A stretch of DNA of 64,000 nt from JANYCG01 sp031386665 (lineage in GTDB: Bacteria; Pseudomonadota; Gammaproteobacteria; Burkholderiales; Burkholderiaceae_C): the NCBI GenBank assembly GCA_031386665.1, contig JANNCN010000070.1, positions 11,225-75,224 of the forward strand, read 5' to 3'. The stretch's first letter is position 1. Each line of letters opens with the position of its first letter. Both the position numbers and the translations under genes were made by a program. A model generated the notes under the pieces. The model saw only the letters and a list, made by a program, of their open reading frames with translations, did no database searches and was not told the DNA's origin. Below, one piece after another: positions 42,533 to 52,461 of this stretch.

Positions 42533-45500
42533 ATGGCTGAATCATGGGGTAGCAGTGACAAAATTGTCAGTGATTCAGCGGTTGACTTTGGGGCCGACGA
42601 CAAAATAGAGGGGGCACCCAAGCCCGCTGGGGCAATTCGCAAGCTGGCTGACTTGGGCCTGTCTGCCGTCAAGGGCGTGATTGCGGTACCCGAAGCTGCT
42701 GTGGGCCTGGCCGACTTGGCAACAGGTGGCCGCGCGGGCAAGGCGATGGAGGGCGTCGGTGTCAGGTTTAAAGACGCCAAGGACGTGCTGACCGGCTTCC
42801 AGTCCGACGACCTGAAGGGCAAGCAGCAGGAATTTCAGCAAGCTGACGGCATTCTGGCAAAAACCGGGGTTGCATTGTCTAACCCCGGCCTGATTGCCAA
42901 CACTGTGGCCGAATCGGTGCCGCTGATGGGCGCTGGCGTTGCCCCGGCGCGTGCGGCCTTGGCGTTGGCACCACGTATTGGCGCTATCGGTGCCGGTGCC
43001 ATTGGCGAGGGCGTGGTAGGCGCGGGTTCAGCCGCCGAATCAACCCGACAAGAGACGGCTGACGGCCTGTTGACGGGCAAACAGGCTGCTTTGTCGGCGG
43101 CTTCTGGCGCGGCGACCGGGGCTATTGGTGCCGTTGGCGGAAAGCTGGCTGGACGCTTTGGCGACGTAGACAGCATGCTGGCCAAGGGTTCGCTGGATGC
43201 CGTTCAATCGGCAAAACCAGTTGGATTGGTCGGTCGTGTGGCAGGCGGTGCGGCCACCGAGGGCGCGGAAGAACTGGGTCAGTCGGTGTCCGAGCAAGCC
43301 TTGCAAAACGTCGCACTGGACAAGCCAATCACTCAAGGCTTGGAAGATGCCGCCGTGATGGGAACGCTGGCGGGCGGCGTGATGGGTGCCGGGGCGGGGG
43401 CACTGACGCGCCAGCCAACGGCTTCAACTGTTGACCCCCTTGCCGCACCGACCCTTGCACAGCCTGACGTTACTCCAGCGCCAACACGATCACAGGCCAT
43501 GGGCATCAACCCAGCAAATGGGCCAATTCAGGCGGCGGCGGCTATTGCGGTAGATTCGGGGGCAAGTGCAACTGTGCTGCAACAGGCAGCTGCGCAAGCT
43601 GATCAGTCCGCAGGTAAAGAGTCATCAAAGGTGGATTCTGCGGCAAATCAACCACAGACTCAGGCCGATGCCCCGCAAACACTTGAAGGCGGGAAAACCC
43701 TGGGTAGTTTTTTTCAAGAGAATTTGCCATCGGCCAATGATATTCCAGCCAACGTCAACCCGTCAACCGGGGAAATCATCACCGCCTTTGACCAGCGCCA
43801 GCAAGATGCACCGCAAACCTTGCCGACTGATATTTTGACGATTGACGGCGTTCCGTTCAACAACCATCTGCAAGCCAAAAAAGCCGCGATTGAGGCTGGG
43901 CCGGAGTACGCCCCGTTCAAACTGGGCACCAGGCAGTTCGTAGTGCGCAAACAAGAGGTGCAAGATGTCAGCCCAAGCAGCGACGTTCAGCCCGTGGATT
44001 CAGGAGCCGATGGAGCAGGGAGTGATATCGCCCCGGCAGGCGTGGGTGCTGGAGTGGGAAATACTGGTGCTGGAGAACGAGCCGTGGACACCGGAGGCGA
44101 TGGAAATCAACCAGTTGCAGTCTCTGCACCACTGGCAACCCGCAATGTGCCACTGAGCGCGACTACCCGGCCACAGCCAACCGCACTGGGCACGCAGACC
44201 AATGTGAAGGCAGGGCCGGGGTTTGGCGCAAAGGATGTGATCACGCCACCGCCTGCGCAGGCCATTGACGAAGCCGCGAACACTGCCGCCACGTCGCCGC
44301 TGAACGACTTACCCCAACCCACTGACGGGCAAAAGGAGGCGGGCAACTACAAAAAGGGCCATGTCAATCTGAACGGCTTGGACATCACGATTGAAAGCCC
44401 GCGCGGATCGTCGCGTAGTGGCAAGCGCCCGGATGGCTCTACCTGGTCGCACGACATGAGCGACCACTATGGCTACATCAAAAGCACGACGGGCGCCGAC
44501 AATGAGCAGGTGGACGTGTACGTCGGCCCCAAACCAGACAGCGCCAACGTGTTTGTGGTGGATCAGATTGACCAGCAGACTGGCGGCTTTGACGAGCACA
44601 AAGCCATGTTGGGGTACGCCAACCAGATGCAGGCCATGAAGGCCTATCGGTCAAACTTTGACAAGGGCTGGAAGGTTGGCCCGGTCAAAACCATGACCAC
44701 TGCCGAGTTCAAGACATGGCTTAAAGAAGGAGAAACAAAACAGCCTCTAGCCTTCGTAAAGAATACGCAAACAGCTATCAAATCTGAATCACCTCAACCC
44801 CAGGAGAAAGCCAGTGAGCCTAAAGCCGAAAAGTCCCAGCAAGAGCCGCCGCGACAACAAAAAGCAGGGCAGCCTGCCGCCATTGACCAGCCCGCAGCAA
44901 GTGCGCCAGTGGCAGATGCGGGGCAAGCTGCCAGCAGAAAAGAGTTAGTCGGCAAAAAACGTGGCGACTTCTACGAAATAGAGGGAGACAACGCCAAAGA
45001 GGTGTCGCGCATTTTGAACCTGACGCTGACCAAGACGCGGGAAGGAGCGCCGACTGTTGGCTGGCCGTACCACGCCCATGAGCGGATGGTGGGGGAGCTT
45101 GCTGACGCTGGACTTGATTTCAAGGATGCCGATCAGACCCCAGCACCCGTAGCGCGAGCAGGCCTGGCAAAGATGCGGGCGGCCAAGGCTGCCAAAGAGG
45201 CTGCCGCAACCTTTAGTACACCAGAAAGCGTTGCCAAGGCCATTCAAGAGAAGGTGGCCAGCAATCGCAGAAAGAGCCGGGAAAAAAGTCGCAAGGAACG
45301 CGAGGTAAAAGGTTACGCACCCAACTCGACACCTGAGAGCGAACAGGCTGGGTACGATGAAGAAATCAGCGGGCAGCCGTCTGAAATACACATGCAATCC
45401 GCAGCGGCTTTGCTTGGAAGCGACCCAAGACCGTTGATTGAAATGTTCGTTCGCGGCCAGTACGAAGCATCAGAGGATGTGTTCAAAGACATAACCGGAG

Positions 45501-48500
45501 TAAAAATTCTCGGATTGAGCGTAGCCGACAAGAAAGCAGCCCTGTACAAATGGGCCAACTGGACGCCCGAGCAGATTGCCCAAGCAGAAGACGTGGACAA
45601 AACCCGCCAAGACAAGAGAGAGGCGGAGTACAAGCAAGATAATTTGAAGGGCTCGGTACGTAGTGCGTGGTTTGCACTGAAAGACTTAAAGGTGAAGGGG
45701 CCGGACGGTACAGAATCAACCGGGCAAGACTTCATATTGAAGACGATAACCAATGGGTTTGACAAAGCGCACTCCCAAAAGAAGGGCGTTGCACTGATCT
45801 ACGGGCTGACCAACGGCAAGAACTTCACCACGCTGAAGGGAGGTGCGTTGACGAAGTTTGTGAAAGCTGCAATTGATTTTGGCGGCATGGACAAAGCGAT
45901 AGAGTACGTCAACCCGCCGAAGCCCAAGGCACCTGATTTCGTTGTTGATCGCGTGGTGAGCATTGGCAAGGCCGATAAAGATGATGGACTGATTGCCAAG
46001 GCTTTTGCGCCAACGGAGCCAGCAGATCAACCAGCCAAGCGCTCCCCCGAAGCCGACCACAAAGCCGCAATGGCCAACGTGGCAAAGCGGCGAAGTGAGC
46101 AGGCGCAGGCAGCAGCCAAGCCTGACAACAGCGTGAAGCCGGAAGCAAAACCAGCCGCCAAAATTGAGGACAGCGGCCAAGTGCTGGAAGGTGCCCGCAA
46201 GCTGTACGCCAAAGCCTACCGCGCCAAACTGGACGAAAGCATGGGGGTAGATATCGCATCCGTCCCGCTGTCTAAATCTTGGCCGGAGCCTGACTACCAA
46301 AAGCTGATTGACGAAGGCGCTGACCCCTGGGCGGTTGCTTTTGCCCATGCGGCGCGAGATGAGGTGCCGACCAAACCAGCCAAATCATGGAAACTCAAGG
46401 GCTGGGTTGAGAAGGTTCAATCGCTGCGTCATATGACGGCAAAAATGATGGAGGGCGTATCCCCTGCGTATTCCAAAGAAAAAATCATTCAAAAACTGAA
46501 GACGACACAGCTTCAAAACTTTGGCAACAAGGCCGATTTGTACGAGGCAGTAGGTCACGAAAACTCGCTCAAAGAATACACGTTCAGCCGTGGCGAGTAT
46601 AGCATGCATGGCGGGGAAACTTTCAGTCCAGCCAAGGTGTTGTGGGCTATTACACAACCGTCAAAATCAGCATCTGCCACATGGAGCCACGGCAATTGGG
46701 GTTATGAAATCGCAGTGGCCGATACCAAGGAAGAGGCCGTCCGAAAGTTCAAGGCATGGAGCGAAGCACAAGGCGAGAAAGCCCCTGAAGCCGCCAAGTC
46801 GGTGGTGTTTGACATTTACACGTACAGCAACAGACCAGGTGAGTTTGTTGTTGGCAAGCGGATCAGCGCAAGCAAAAGCATTGACCTTAAAACCTTTCCG
46901 ACTGCAAAGGAAGCCCGAGCTTACAAGACTGGCAACCAGGCAGAACTGGAAGACTTGCTGGCAAAAGCTAAATTTGAACCCACTGAGCGCCGCGAGAGCA
47001 ATGCGCCACGGGTAGGCGCAGATTACCGCAATGGTGCCGACGTGACGACCGATCAGTTTCGCGAAACTTTTGGCTTTCGTGGCGAACAGTTTGGTGCATC
47101 AATGCCGCAGGGTGAGCGCCAGGCAAACATGAACCAAGCCTATGATGCCCTTTTGGACTTGGCTGGCGTAGTGGGCATACCGCCCAAGGCGCTGTCGTTG
47201 AATGGTGAGCTGGGCCTGGCGTTTGGTGCCCGTGGGAATGGTGGCAAGAACCCAGCCGCTGCCCATTACGAGGCTGACTTGACGGGTGCAGTCGCCCCTA
47301 ATCGGGTGGTTATCAACCTGACTCGCAAAAACGGCGCAGGCAGTCTAGCCCACGAGTGGTTCCATGCCGTCGATAACTATTTTGCCCGGATGCGCGGCCA
47401 GAAAGCCGGGTTTGTGACTGAATACGCCGATACATGGCGTGGCGACGGAATGCGGCCAGAAATGCTGGCAGCGTTCAAAGAGTTGATGAAGACCATCAAC
47501 CTGACGGGCATCAGGGAGCGCTCTAAAGTGCTGGACGCCAAGCGCACCAAAGACTACTGGGGCACGGGCCTTGAAATGGCGGCGCGGTCATTCGAGAGCT
47601 ATGTGATTGCCAAGCTGCAAGACCAGAATCAGTCAAACGACTACCTGGCCAACATCGTCAACGAGACTTTGTATGCATTGCAAGGGGCTTACCCTTACCC
47701 CAGTATGGGGGAAATGCCACAGATTCGCGCCGCGTTTGATCACTTTTTTGATGTGGTACAGACCAAGGAGACTGCCACGGGCGTGGCTCTTTTCAACACT
47801 CCAGATAGCGAATACACTATCCCCAATGGAAGCCGCCCTGAACAATCAACAGCAGCCACCGAAGCAGACATTGAGCTACTTGCCCGCTCTGTCTCCCCCG
47901 GAAAGCGATTTGGCGATGTACCGCCGTTTGTCAGCCGACCCATCAATTCGTTTTTGCTGGACGGACGAGTTCTTGGAGAGCTTGCCGGGGCGCTCGGAAG
48001 TCGAATCGCTGGCTTTGCAACAAATCCAGTTCTAAACCCGTTGCAGCAGGCGCAAGTTCGCAAGTTCAACGGTGTTTATCTCAACGGCACAATTTACATC
48101 AGGGAAGGCGTTGACCGTCCCAATCTGGCGGTGCTGGGCCATGAGTTTGGCCACCTGTTGCAAGACAAGCGCCCCGATCTGTACGCCAAACTGGTAGAGG
48201 CAGTCCGCCCCTACGTCAAAGACAAAGAGTACGCAGCATTCAAAGATTCTCCAGTCGCCAAGGGGTTGACCGATCCAAAGGCCATCCGTGAAGAGTTTAT
48301 TGGCGAAGTGCTGTCCGATGGTTTCATGGACAAAAACTTCTGGAAGACGATTGGCGAGAAGAACCCGAGTCTGTTGGGGCAGTTGATTGATGCCTTGGCT
48401 GGCCTGATCGACACGATCAAAGCCAAAGTGGGCTACACGTCAAGGACACAAAAATACCTGTCGGACTACGATGCCGTGATCAAGATTGCCGGGGAAGTGG

Positions 48501-51500
48501 CGGCAGAAATGGGTGTGAAGCCTCAATTCAGCCAAGGCCCCGTGCGCAACCCTACTACAGTCGCCGCCCTTCAGCAAGCCGTGCGCCAGCTCACCGGGGT
48601 GACTGGCAACCTACCCAACCAGTTAGGCCGCGTTGTGGCCACAACATCAGCCGAGATTAAATCCACTTGGGAGCCGTTAATTGGCCGCCAAGGCCTGTTG
48701 CAGACCGAAGACCCCAAAGGCGATGCGCTGGCGTTCTTTGACCTCGGCACCAAGACGGTGTTTTTGCTGGCCGACCGGATCACCGCTGGCGATGAGACTG
48801 CGATTCTGGCCCACGAACTCATGCACAAACACGGGCAAGCCGTGCTGGGCAAAGAAGGCTGGGATCGCCTGCATGGCGTGATTGGAACCTGGGAGAACGC
48901 ACGCAAAGGCAGCGACGAGCGCAGCGTGTACGACTACGCCAAACGGCGTATTGATGCCGTGGGGCAGGAACTGTCCAATCAGGAGTTGTTTCCCTACGCT
49001 GTTGAGGCGGCAATCAAGCTGGGCATCAAGCCCAATGCGATTGCCAGACAGGGCACGGTGGCGAGGTGGCTGGCCGAGGTGATGCGCTCCATGAAAGCTG
49101 CCTGGGAAAAGATTGTCGGAAAGCCGGAAACATTTAAAGCGCAGGACTTGATGAATTTGGCCTACGGTATCGCGCAAATGGAGAATCCGGCGCATGCAAG
49201 TGTGGCGGGCTTCCGTGGTACAAATGACACCATGACGGCGTTTGACAACGCATCACTTGGAAAGAACCCGAATGAACCCACCGCGCCGGACAGTGGCGGC
49301 GCACCCGCATTTAGCCGCTCTATTGGCGACACGCTGAAGGGCATCACTGTCACCGATATCAAGACCCGCACCGGCAACAAGCTGGCGGATTACAGAAACT
49401 TGGGCTTGCAGTTTCTGGGTGGCCGTCAAATTGTTGACCTGTACGCCAAAGACCTGCCCCAGTTGAACGGCTACACGCAAATGGTGCAGCAGATGTCAGC
49501 CGATGCCAATGAGGTGGGTGCCCAAGCTGACGGCATTGTGACCGGGTGGGCCAAACTGAAAGACGAGCGCCAGCTTGCCGAACTGATGCATGACGCCACG
49601 CTGGCGCAAATTGACCCGGCCAAGGATTTTGTGACGGGCGACAACCGCATGCAGTGGGGCAGCCTGAATGCCAAGTTCAAGGCGCTTTCCGACGAAGCCA
49701 AGACAGTTTACACCCAGGCGCGGGACGCCTACGAGGAACACTACGCCCAGGTGCGCGAGGCAATCCGCGACAAGATTGAGCGAAGTGAAATGACCAGCGC
49801 CAGCAAAGCCGCGATGCTGGAGCGCATGGACGGCGAGTTTTTTGACAAGATCAAGGGCGTGTACTTTCCGCTGGCCAGGTTTGGCAAGTATGTGGTGGTG
49901 ACGCGCGGGGCCGGTGGCAACGTGGTGAATGTGAGCCGTGCCGAAACCTTGAATGAAGCCGAGGCCACGCGCGACCTGATGCGCAAGACCTACCCGGCGG
50001 CACAAGGCTTTGCCGTAGGCAAGGTGATCAAGGACAAAGAGTTCAACGCCGCGCGCGACTCGGTGAGCCGGGGCTTTCTGAAAGAACTGTTTGGCGTGCT
50101 GGACGAAAAAGGCATGGGCAAAGAGTTGCAGGATGCCGTGAACCAGCTCTATTTGGCTTCAATGCCAGACCTGAGTTGGGCCAAGCATGGCATTCACCGC
50201 AAGGGTACGCCGGGTTTTAGCCAGGACGCACGCCGGGCATTTGCACAGAACATGTTTCACGGTGCCAGGTATCTGGCCAAACTGCGGTATGCCGACCAGT
50301 TGCAGGACAAGCTGACGGGCATGCAGAATTTTGTTGAATCCAAAGCCGGGGATGAAGCGTTTGATTCGGTGAAAGCCCAGCAGGTGGTGGACGAGCTGAA
50401 CAAGCGCCACGAATCGCTGATGAACCCCAAGAGCAACCCGCTGTCCACGGCGCTGACAAGTTTTGGCTTTGTGTTTCACATGGGTCTGTCGCCCGCGTCG
50501 GCCATGGTCAACTTGAGCGGTACCGCCATGGTGGCTTACCCCATTATGGGTGCCAAGTGGGGGTTTGATAAAGCAGCTAGTGCGCTGATGACGGCGGCCA
50601 AGCAGGCGGCCACCCACAAAAATGACATCAGCGCAGCCCTGAATGACGACGAGAAGCGTGCCTATGAAGCTGCGGTGAAGGCTGGCACGATTGACGTGAC
50701 GGCGGCGCACGACCTGGCTGGCATTGCCCAAGGAGAAGACACCGGCGTGATGTGGAAAATGCGGCCCGTGATGAAATGGGCAAGTTTCTTGTTTCACCAC
50801 GCCGAACGCTTTAACCGGCAGGTGACTTTTGTCGCCGCCTACCGTCTGGCGCGCGGCACCGGGGCAGCGCATGAAGCCGCGTTTGAACAAGCTACCAAGG
50901 CGACGTATGACGGGCATTTCGACTACGCCAGCTCAAACAGACCCCGAGTGATGCAGGGCAACGCCGCCAAGGTGCTTCTCTTGTTCAAGCAATATGGTCA
51001 AAACGTGGTCTACACGCTGGCGCGTCAAGCGCAACTGGCGATGAAGGCCGAAACCCCAGAGGGCCGAAAAGAAGCGCGCAAAGCCTTGGGTGGCTTGTTG
51101 GTGATGCATGCGGCGGGGGCCGGTGTGCTGGGCTTGCCGTTGGTGGGCACCTTGTTGGCGGCGGCGTCTATGCTTGGCGGCAGTGACGATGAACCGTGGG
51201 ACGCAGAAACCGCGCTGCGCAACATGCTGGCCGATACCTTTGGGCAAAAGCCCGCCGAAGTCATGGCCAGAGGTTTTTCACGCTTGACGCCGTTTGACAT
51301 CTCGGGGCGCATTGGCCTGAACCATCTGATATTGCCTGACATTCAAGAGGGGCTGGAGGGCCAGCGCCTGGGCGAGTCGGCAATGGCCGCCGCGCTTGGC
51401 CCGGTGGCCGGCATTGGGATCAACTTGCTCAAAGGCATGCAGGAAATCAGCGAAGGCCACATGGCGCGCGGGTTGGAGAGCATGATGCCAACGGCGCTGC

Positions 51501-51934
51501 GCGGGCCGATGAAGGCTCTGCGGTACGCGCAAGAGGGCGCAAAAGACAAAACGGGCATTGTCATTCAAGACGAGGTGGGTGTCGCCGGGATCGCTGGCCA
51601 AGCGCTTGGCTTTAGCCCGTCAGAGGTGCGCAACGCGACCGAGGGGCGCAGCGCCATCTTCAGCGCCGACAAGCGGCTGATGGAGCGCCGCAAGGAACTG
51701 ACGCGCCAGTTTTCTGACGCCTACCTTGACAATGATCAAGAGAGCGTGGCCAAGGTGCGCGAGGCGATTCAGGCATTCAATGAGAAAAACCCGAGTCGCC
51801 GGATAGGTGGCCTGCAACTGATGCAGAGCGTGCGCGCCAAGGCCAAACGGGTCAGCGAGGCCGAACAAGGGGTGTACCTGCCCAAGAAGCGCCGGGATGC
51901 GTTGGAAGAGGGTCGGTTTGCCCAGGTTGACTGA
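42533..51934 (+). CDS. giant polyvalent PLxRFG virion protein with three zincin motifs
   Basis: 3,133 residues. About 1-330: Ala/Gly-rich with several hydrophobic segments. About 604-733: the phage pyrophosphatase-like domain (GNYKKGHVNLNGLDITIESP, HYGYIKSTTGADNEQVDVYV). About 811-870: a MutS-N-like block (GDFYEIEGDNAKEVSRILNL). About 1490-1640: a polyvalent-type domain (DYRNGADVTTDQFRETFGFR) ending in HEWFH (1607-1611). Two further zinc-peptidase motifs: HEFGH (1870-1874) and HELMH (2094-2098). PLARFG at 2446-2451 marks the conserved C-terminal module (about 2250-3133), which has a membrane-like stretch at about 2852-2884. Such proteins are injected with the DNA and act against host defences or remodel the cell; which substrates these zincins cut is unknown. 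Confidence 0.85.
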   Translation: MAESWGSSDKIVSDSAVDFGADDKIEGAPKPAGAIRKLADLGLSAVKGVIAVPEAAVGLADLATGGRAGKAMEGVGVRFKDAKDVLTGFQSDDLKGKQQEFQQADGILAKTGVALSNPGLIANTVAESVPLMGAGVAPARAALALAPRIGAIGAGAIGEGVVGAGSAAESTRQETADGLLTGKQAALSAASGAATGAIGAVGGKLAGRFGDVDSMLAKGSLDAVQSAKPVGLVGRVAGGAATEGAEELGQSVSEQALQNVALDKPITQGLEDAAVMGTLAGGVMGAGAGALTRQPTASTVDPLAAPTLAQPDVTPAPTRSQAMGINPANGPIQAAAAIAVDSGASATVLQQAAAQADQSAGKESSKVDSAANQPQTQADAPQTLEGGKTLGSFFQENLPSANDIPANVNPSTGEIITAFDQRQQDAPQTLPTDILTIDGVPFNNHLQAKKAAIEAGPEYAPFKLGTRQFVVRKQEVQDVSPSSDVQPVDSGADGAGSDIAPAGVGAGVGNTGAGERAVDTGGDGNQPVAVSAPLATRNVPLSATTRPQPTALGTQTNVKAGPGFGAKDVITPPPAQAIDEAANTAATSPLNDLPQPTDGQKEAGNYKKGHVNLNGLDITIESPRGSSRSGKRPDGSTWSHDMSDHYGYIKSTTGADNEQVDVYVGPKPDSANVFVVDQIDQQTGGFDEHKAMLGYANQMQAMKAYRSNFDKGWKVGPVKTMTTAEFKTWLKEGETKQPLAFVKNTQTAIKSESPQPQEKASEPKAEKSQQEPPRQQKAGQPAAIDQPAASAPVADAGQAASRKELVGKKRGDFYEIEGDNAKEVSRILNLTLTKTREGAPTVGWPYHAHERMVGELADAGLDFKDADQTPAPVARAGLAKMRAAKAAKEAAATFSTPESVAKAIQEKVASNRRKSREKSRKEREVKGYAPNSTPESEQAGYDEEISGQPSEIHMQSAAALLGSDPRPLIEMFVRGQYEASEDVFKDITGVKILGLSVADKKAALYKWANWTPEQIAQAEDVDKTRQDKREAEYKQDNLKGSVRSAWFALKDLKVKGPDGTESTGQDFILKTITNGFDKAHSQKKGVALIYGLTNGKNFTTLKGGALTKFVKAAIDFGGMDKAIEYVNPPKPKAPDFVVDRVVSIGKADKDDGLIAKAFAPTEPADQPAKRSPEADHKAAMANVAKRRSEQAQAAAKPDNSVKPEAKPAAKIEDSGQVLEGARKLYAKAYRAKLDESMGVDIASVPLSKSWPEPDYQKLIDEGADPWAVAFAHAARDEVPTKPAKSWKLKGWVEKVQSLRHMTAKMMEGVSPAYSKEKIIQKLKTTQLQNFGNKADLYEAVGHENSLKEYTFSRGEYSMHGGETFSPAKVLWAITQPSKSASATWSHGNWGYEIAVADTKEEAVRKFKAWSEAQGEKAPEAAKSVVFDIYTYSNRPGEFVVGKRISASKSIDLKTFPTAKEARAYKTGNQAELEDLLAKAKFEPTERRESNAPRVGADYRNGADVTTDQFRETFGFRGEQFGASMPQGERQANMNQAYDALLDLAGVVGIPPKALSLNGELGLAFGARGNGGKNPAAAHYEADLTGAVAPNRVVINLTRKNGAGSLAHEWFHAVDNYFARMRGQKAGFVTEYADTWRGDGMRPEMLAAFKELMKTINLTGIRERSKVLDAKRTKDYWGTGLEMAARSFESYVIAKLQDQNQSNDYLANIVNETLYALQGAYPYPSMGEMPQIRAAFDHFFDVVQTKETATGVALFNTPDSEYTIPNGSRPEQSTAATEADIELLARSVSPGKRFGDVPPFVSRPINSFLLDGRVLGELAGALGSRIAGFATNPVLNPLQQAQVRKFNGVYLNGTIYIREGVDRPNLAVLGHEFGHLLQDKRPDLYAKLVEAVRPYVKDKEYAAFKDSPVAKGLTDPKAIREEFIGEVLSDGFMDKNFWKTIGEKNPSLLGQLIDALAGLIDTIKAKVGYTSRTQKYLSDYDAVIKIAGEVAAEMGVKPQFSQGPVRNPTTVAALQQAVRQLTGVTGNLPNQLGRVVATTSAEIKSTWEPLIGRQGLLQTEDPKGDALAFFDLGTKTVFLLADRITAGDETAILAHELMHKHGQAVLGKEGWDRLHGVIGTWENARKGSDERSVYDYAKRRIDAVGQELSNQELFPYAVEAAIKLGIKPNAIARQGTVARWLAEVMRSMKAAWEKIVGKPETFKAQDLMNLAYGIAQMENPAHASVAGFRGTNDTMTAFDNASLGKNPNEPTAPDSGGAPAFSRSIGDTLKGITVTDIKTRTGNKLADYRNLGLQFLGGRQIVDLYAKDLPQLNGYTQMVQQMSADANEVGAQADGIVTGWAKLKDERQLAELMHDATLAQIDPAKDFVTGDNRMQWGSLNAKFKALSDEAKTVYTQARDAYEEHYAQVREAIRDKIERSEMTSASKAAMLERMDGEFFDKIKGVYFPLARFGKYVVVTRGAGGNVVNVSRAETLNEAEATRDLMRKTYPAAQGFAVGKVIKDKEFNAARDSVSRGFLKELFGVLDEKGMGKELQDAVNQLYLASMPDLSWAKHGIHRKGTPGFSQDARRAFAQNMFHGARYLAKLRYADQLQDKLTGMQNFVESKAGDEAFDSVKAQQVVDELNKRHESLMNPKSNPLSTALTSFGFVFHMGLSPASAMVNLSGTAMVAYPIMGAKWGFDKAASALMTAAKQAATHKNDISAALNDDEKRAYEAAVKAGTIDVTAAHDLAGIAQGEDTGVMWKMRPVMKWASFLFHHAERFNRQVTFVAAYRLARGTGAAHEAAFEQATKATYDGHFDYASSNRPRVMQGNAAKVLLLFKQYGQNVVYTLARQAQLAMKAETPEGRKEARKALGGLLVMHAAGAGVLGLPLVGTLLAAASMLGGSDDEPWDAETALRNMLADTFGQKPAEVMARGFSRLTPFDISGRIGLNHLILPDIQEGLEGQRLGESAMAAALGPVAGIGINLLKGMQEISEGHMARGLESMMPTALRGPMKALRYAQEGAKDKTGIVIQDEVGVAGIAGQALGFSPSEVRNATEGRSAIFSADKRLMERRKELTRQFSDAYLDNDQESVAKVREAIQAFNEKNPSRRIGGLQLMQSVRAKAKRVSEAEQGVYLPKKRRDALEEGRFAQVD

Positions 51935-51944
51935 GACTTGTCGG

Positions 51945-52058
51945 TTAAACGCTTGGCTTTTTCTGTTTCGCGGTTTTCGCGTTCTTTCGCAGGTAAGTCT
52001 GTAACTCAGCCGGAAGCGCGATGCTGGTCGGCGGCTTCCTTTCTTACTTTGCTTTCAT
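51945..52058 (-). pseudogene. divergent ribbon-helix-helix gene with early stop
   Basis: Minus-strand ATG at 52058 has a good AAGGAT before it, but codon 5 is TAA. The same frame then runs on as ERKPPTSIALPAELQTYLRK and ends soon after. This is an RHH-type strand and helix, so a P22 Mnt/Arc-like divergent partner seems to have decayed, or the stop is a sequence error. No good later start is visible. Confidence 0.45.
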
Positions 52059-52113
52059 GGTTTATCCTTTGTTTGGATGCTTTTAAATTGGATCACCGCG
52101 ATCTAATGAACCA

Positions 52114-52138
52114 AATATAAACCACCGTGGTTTATATT
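52114..52138. promoter_or_regulatory. operator 1 for the Arc-like repressor
   Basis: Perfect palindrome with 12-base arms around one base (left arm AATATAAACCAC). It lies between the divergent RHH remnant and the Arc-like gene. Confidence 0.7.
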
Positions 52139-52150
52139 GCAAACTATTTT

Positions 52151-52167
52151 TAAACCACAGTGGTCTA
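52151..52167. promoter_or_regulatory. operator 2 for the Arc-like repressor
   Basis: TAAACCAC-A-GTGGTCTA, one mismatch from a perfect palindrome and sharing the core AAACCAC-N-GTGG with operator 1, 33 bases away. It ends 10 bases before the Arc-like ATG, so binding should block transcription or its start. Confidence 0.65.
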
Positions 52168-52177
52168 TCATTGAAGG

Positions 52178-52408
52178 ATGGCCCTTGAAGACCCGCAAAT
52201 GAAGATCAGACTCCCACTCGAATTGAAGGAGTTGCTGGACAATGCCGCCAAGAGTGCAGGGCGGACATTAAACGCCGAAGTCGTCGCCCGCCTGATGCAG
52301 TCCTTCAACCCTCGCGTACCTCAGGAGTTTTACGAACGTGAGGAGCTGATGAAGACAGTCACGCACCTGATTGACCAGAGGCTTGCGGCGGCCATGCTGA
52401 AGAAGTAG
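52178..52408 (+). CDS. Arc/Mnt-like ribbon-helix-helix repressor
   Basis: 76 residues. MKIRLPLELKELLDNAAKSA then GRTLNAEVVARLMQSF is the classic Arc fold: a strand (KIRLP) that enters the major groove and two helices. A 30-residue C-terminal helix may help tetramerise. GAAGG before ATG. Probably autoregulated through the two palindromes just upstream; an independent control switch placed among late genes is unusual. Confidence 0.85.
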   Translation: MALEDPQMKIRLPLELKELLDNAAKSAGRTLNAEVVARLMQSFNPRVPQEFYEREELMKTVTHLIDQRLAAAMLKK

Positions 52409-52412
52409 CCAA

Positions 52413-52427
52413 CCCCCCCTAGGGTTT
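52413..52427 (+). promoter_or_regulatory. C-tract TAGGG motif, copy 5 (C7)
   Basis: C7-TAGGGTTTC five bases after the TAG of the Arc-like gene. A perfect hairpin CCCGATT-TGAC-AATCGGG (52441-52458) follows and ends just before the next ATG, like the hairpin after copy 1. Confidence 0.6.
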
Positions 52428-52461
52428 CCCAAAACCACAGCCCGATTTGACAATCGGGGCC

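Noticed and set aside
51938..52120. 60-aa plus-strand frame after the giant gene
   Set aside because: TTG start, no ribosome site, overlaps the Arc operator and the RHH remnant.
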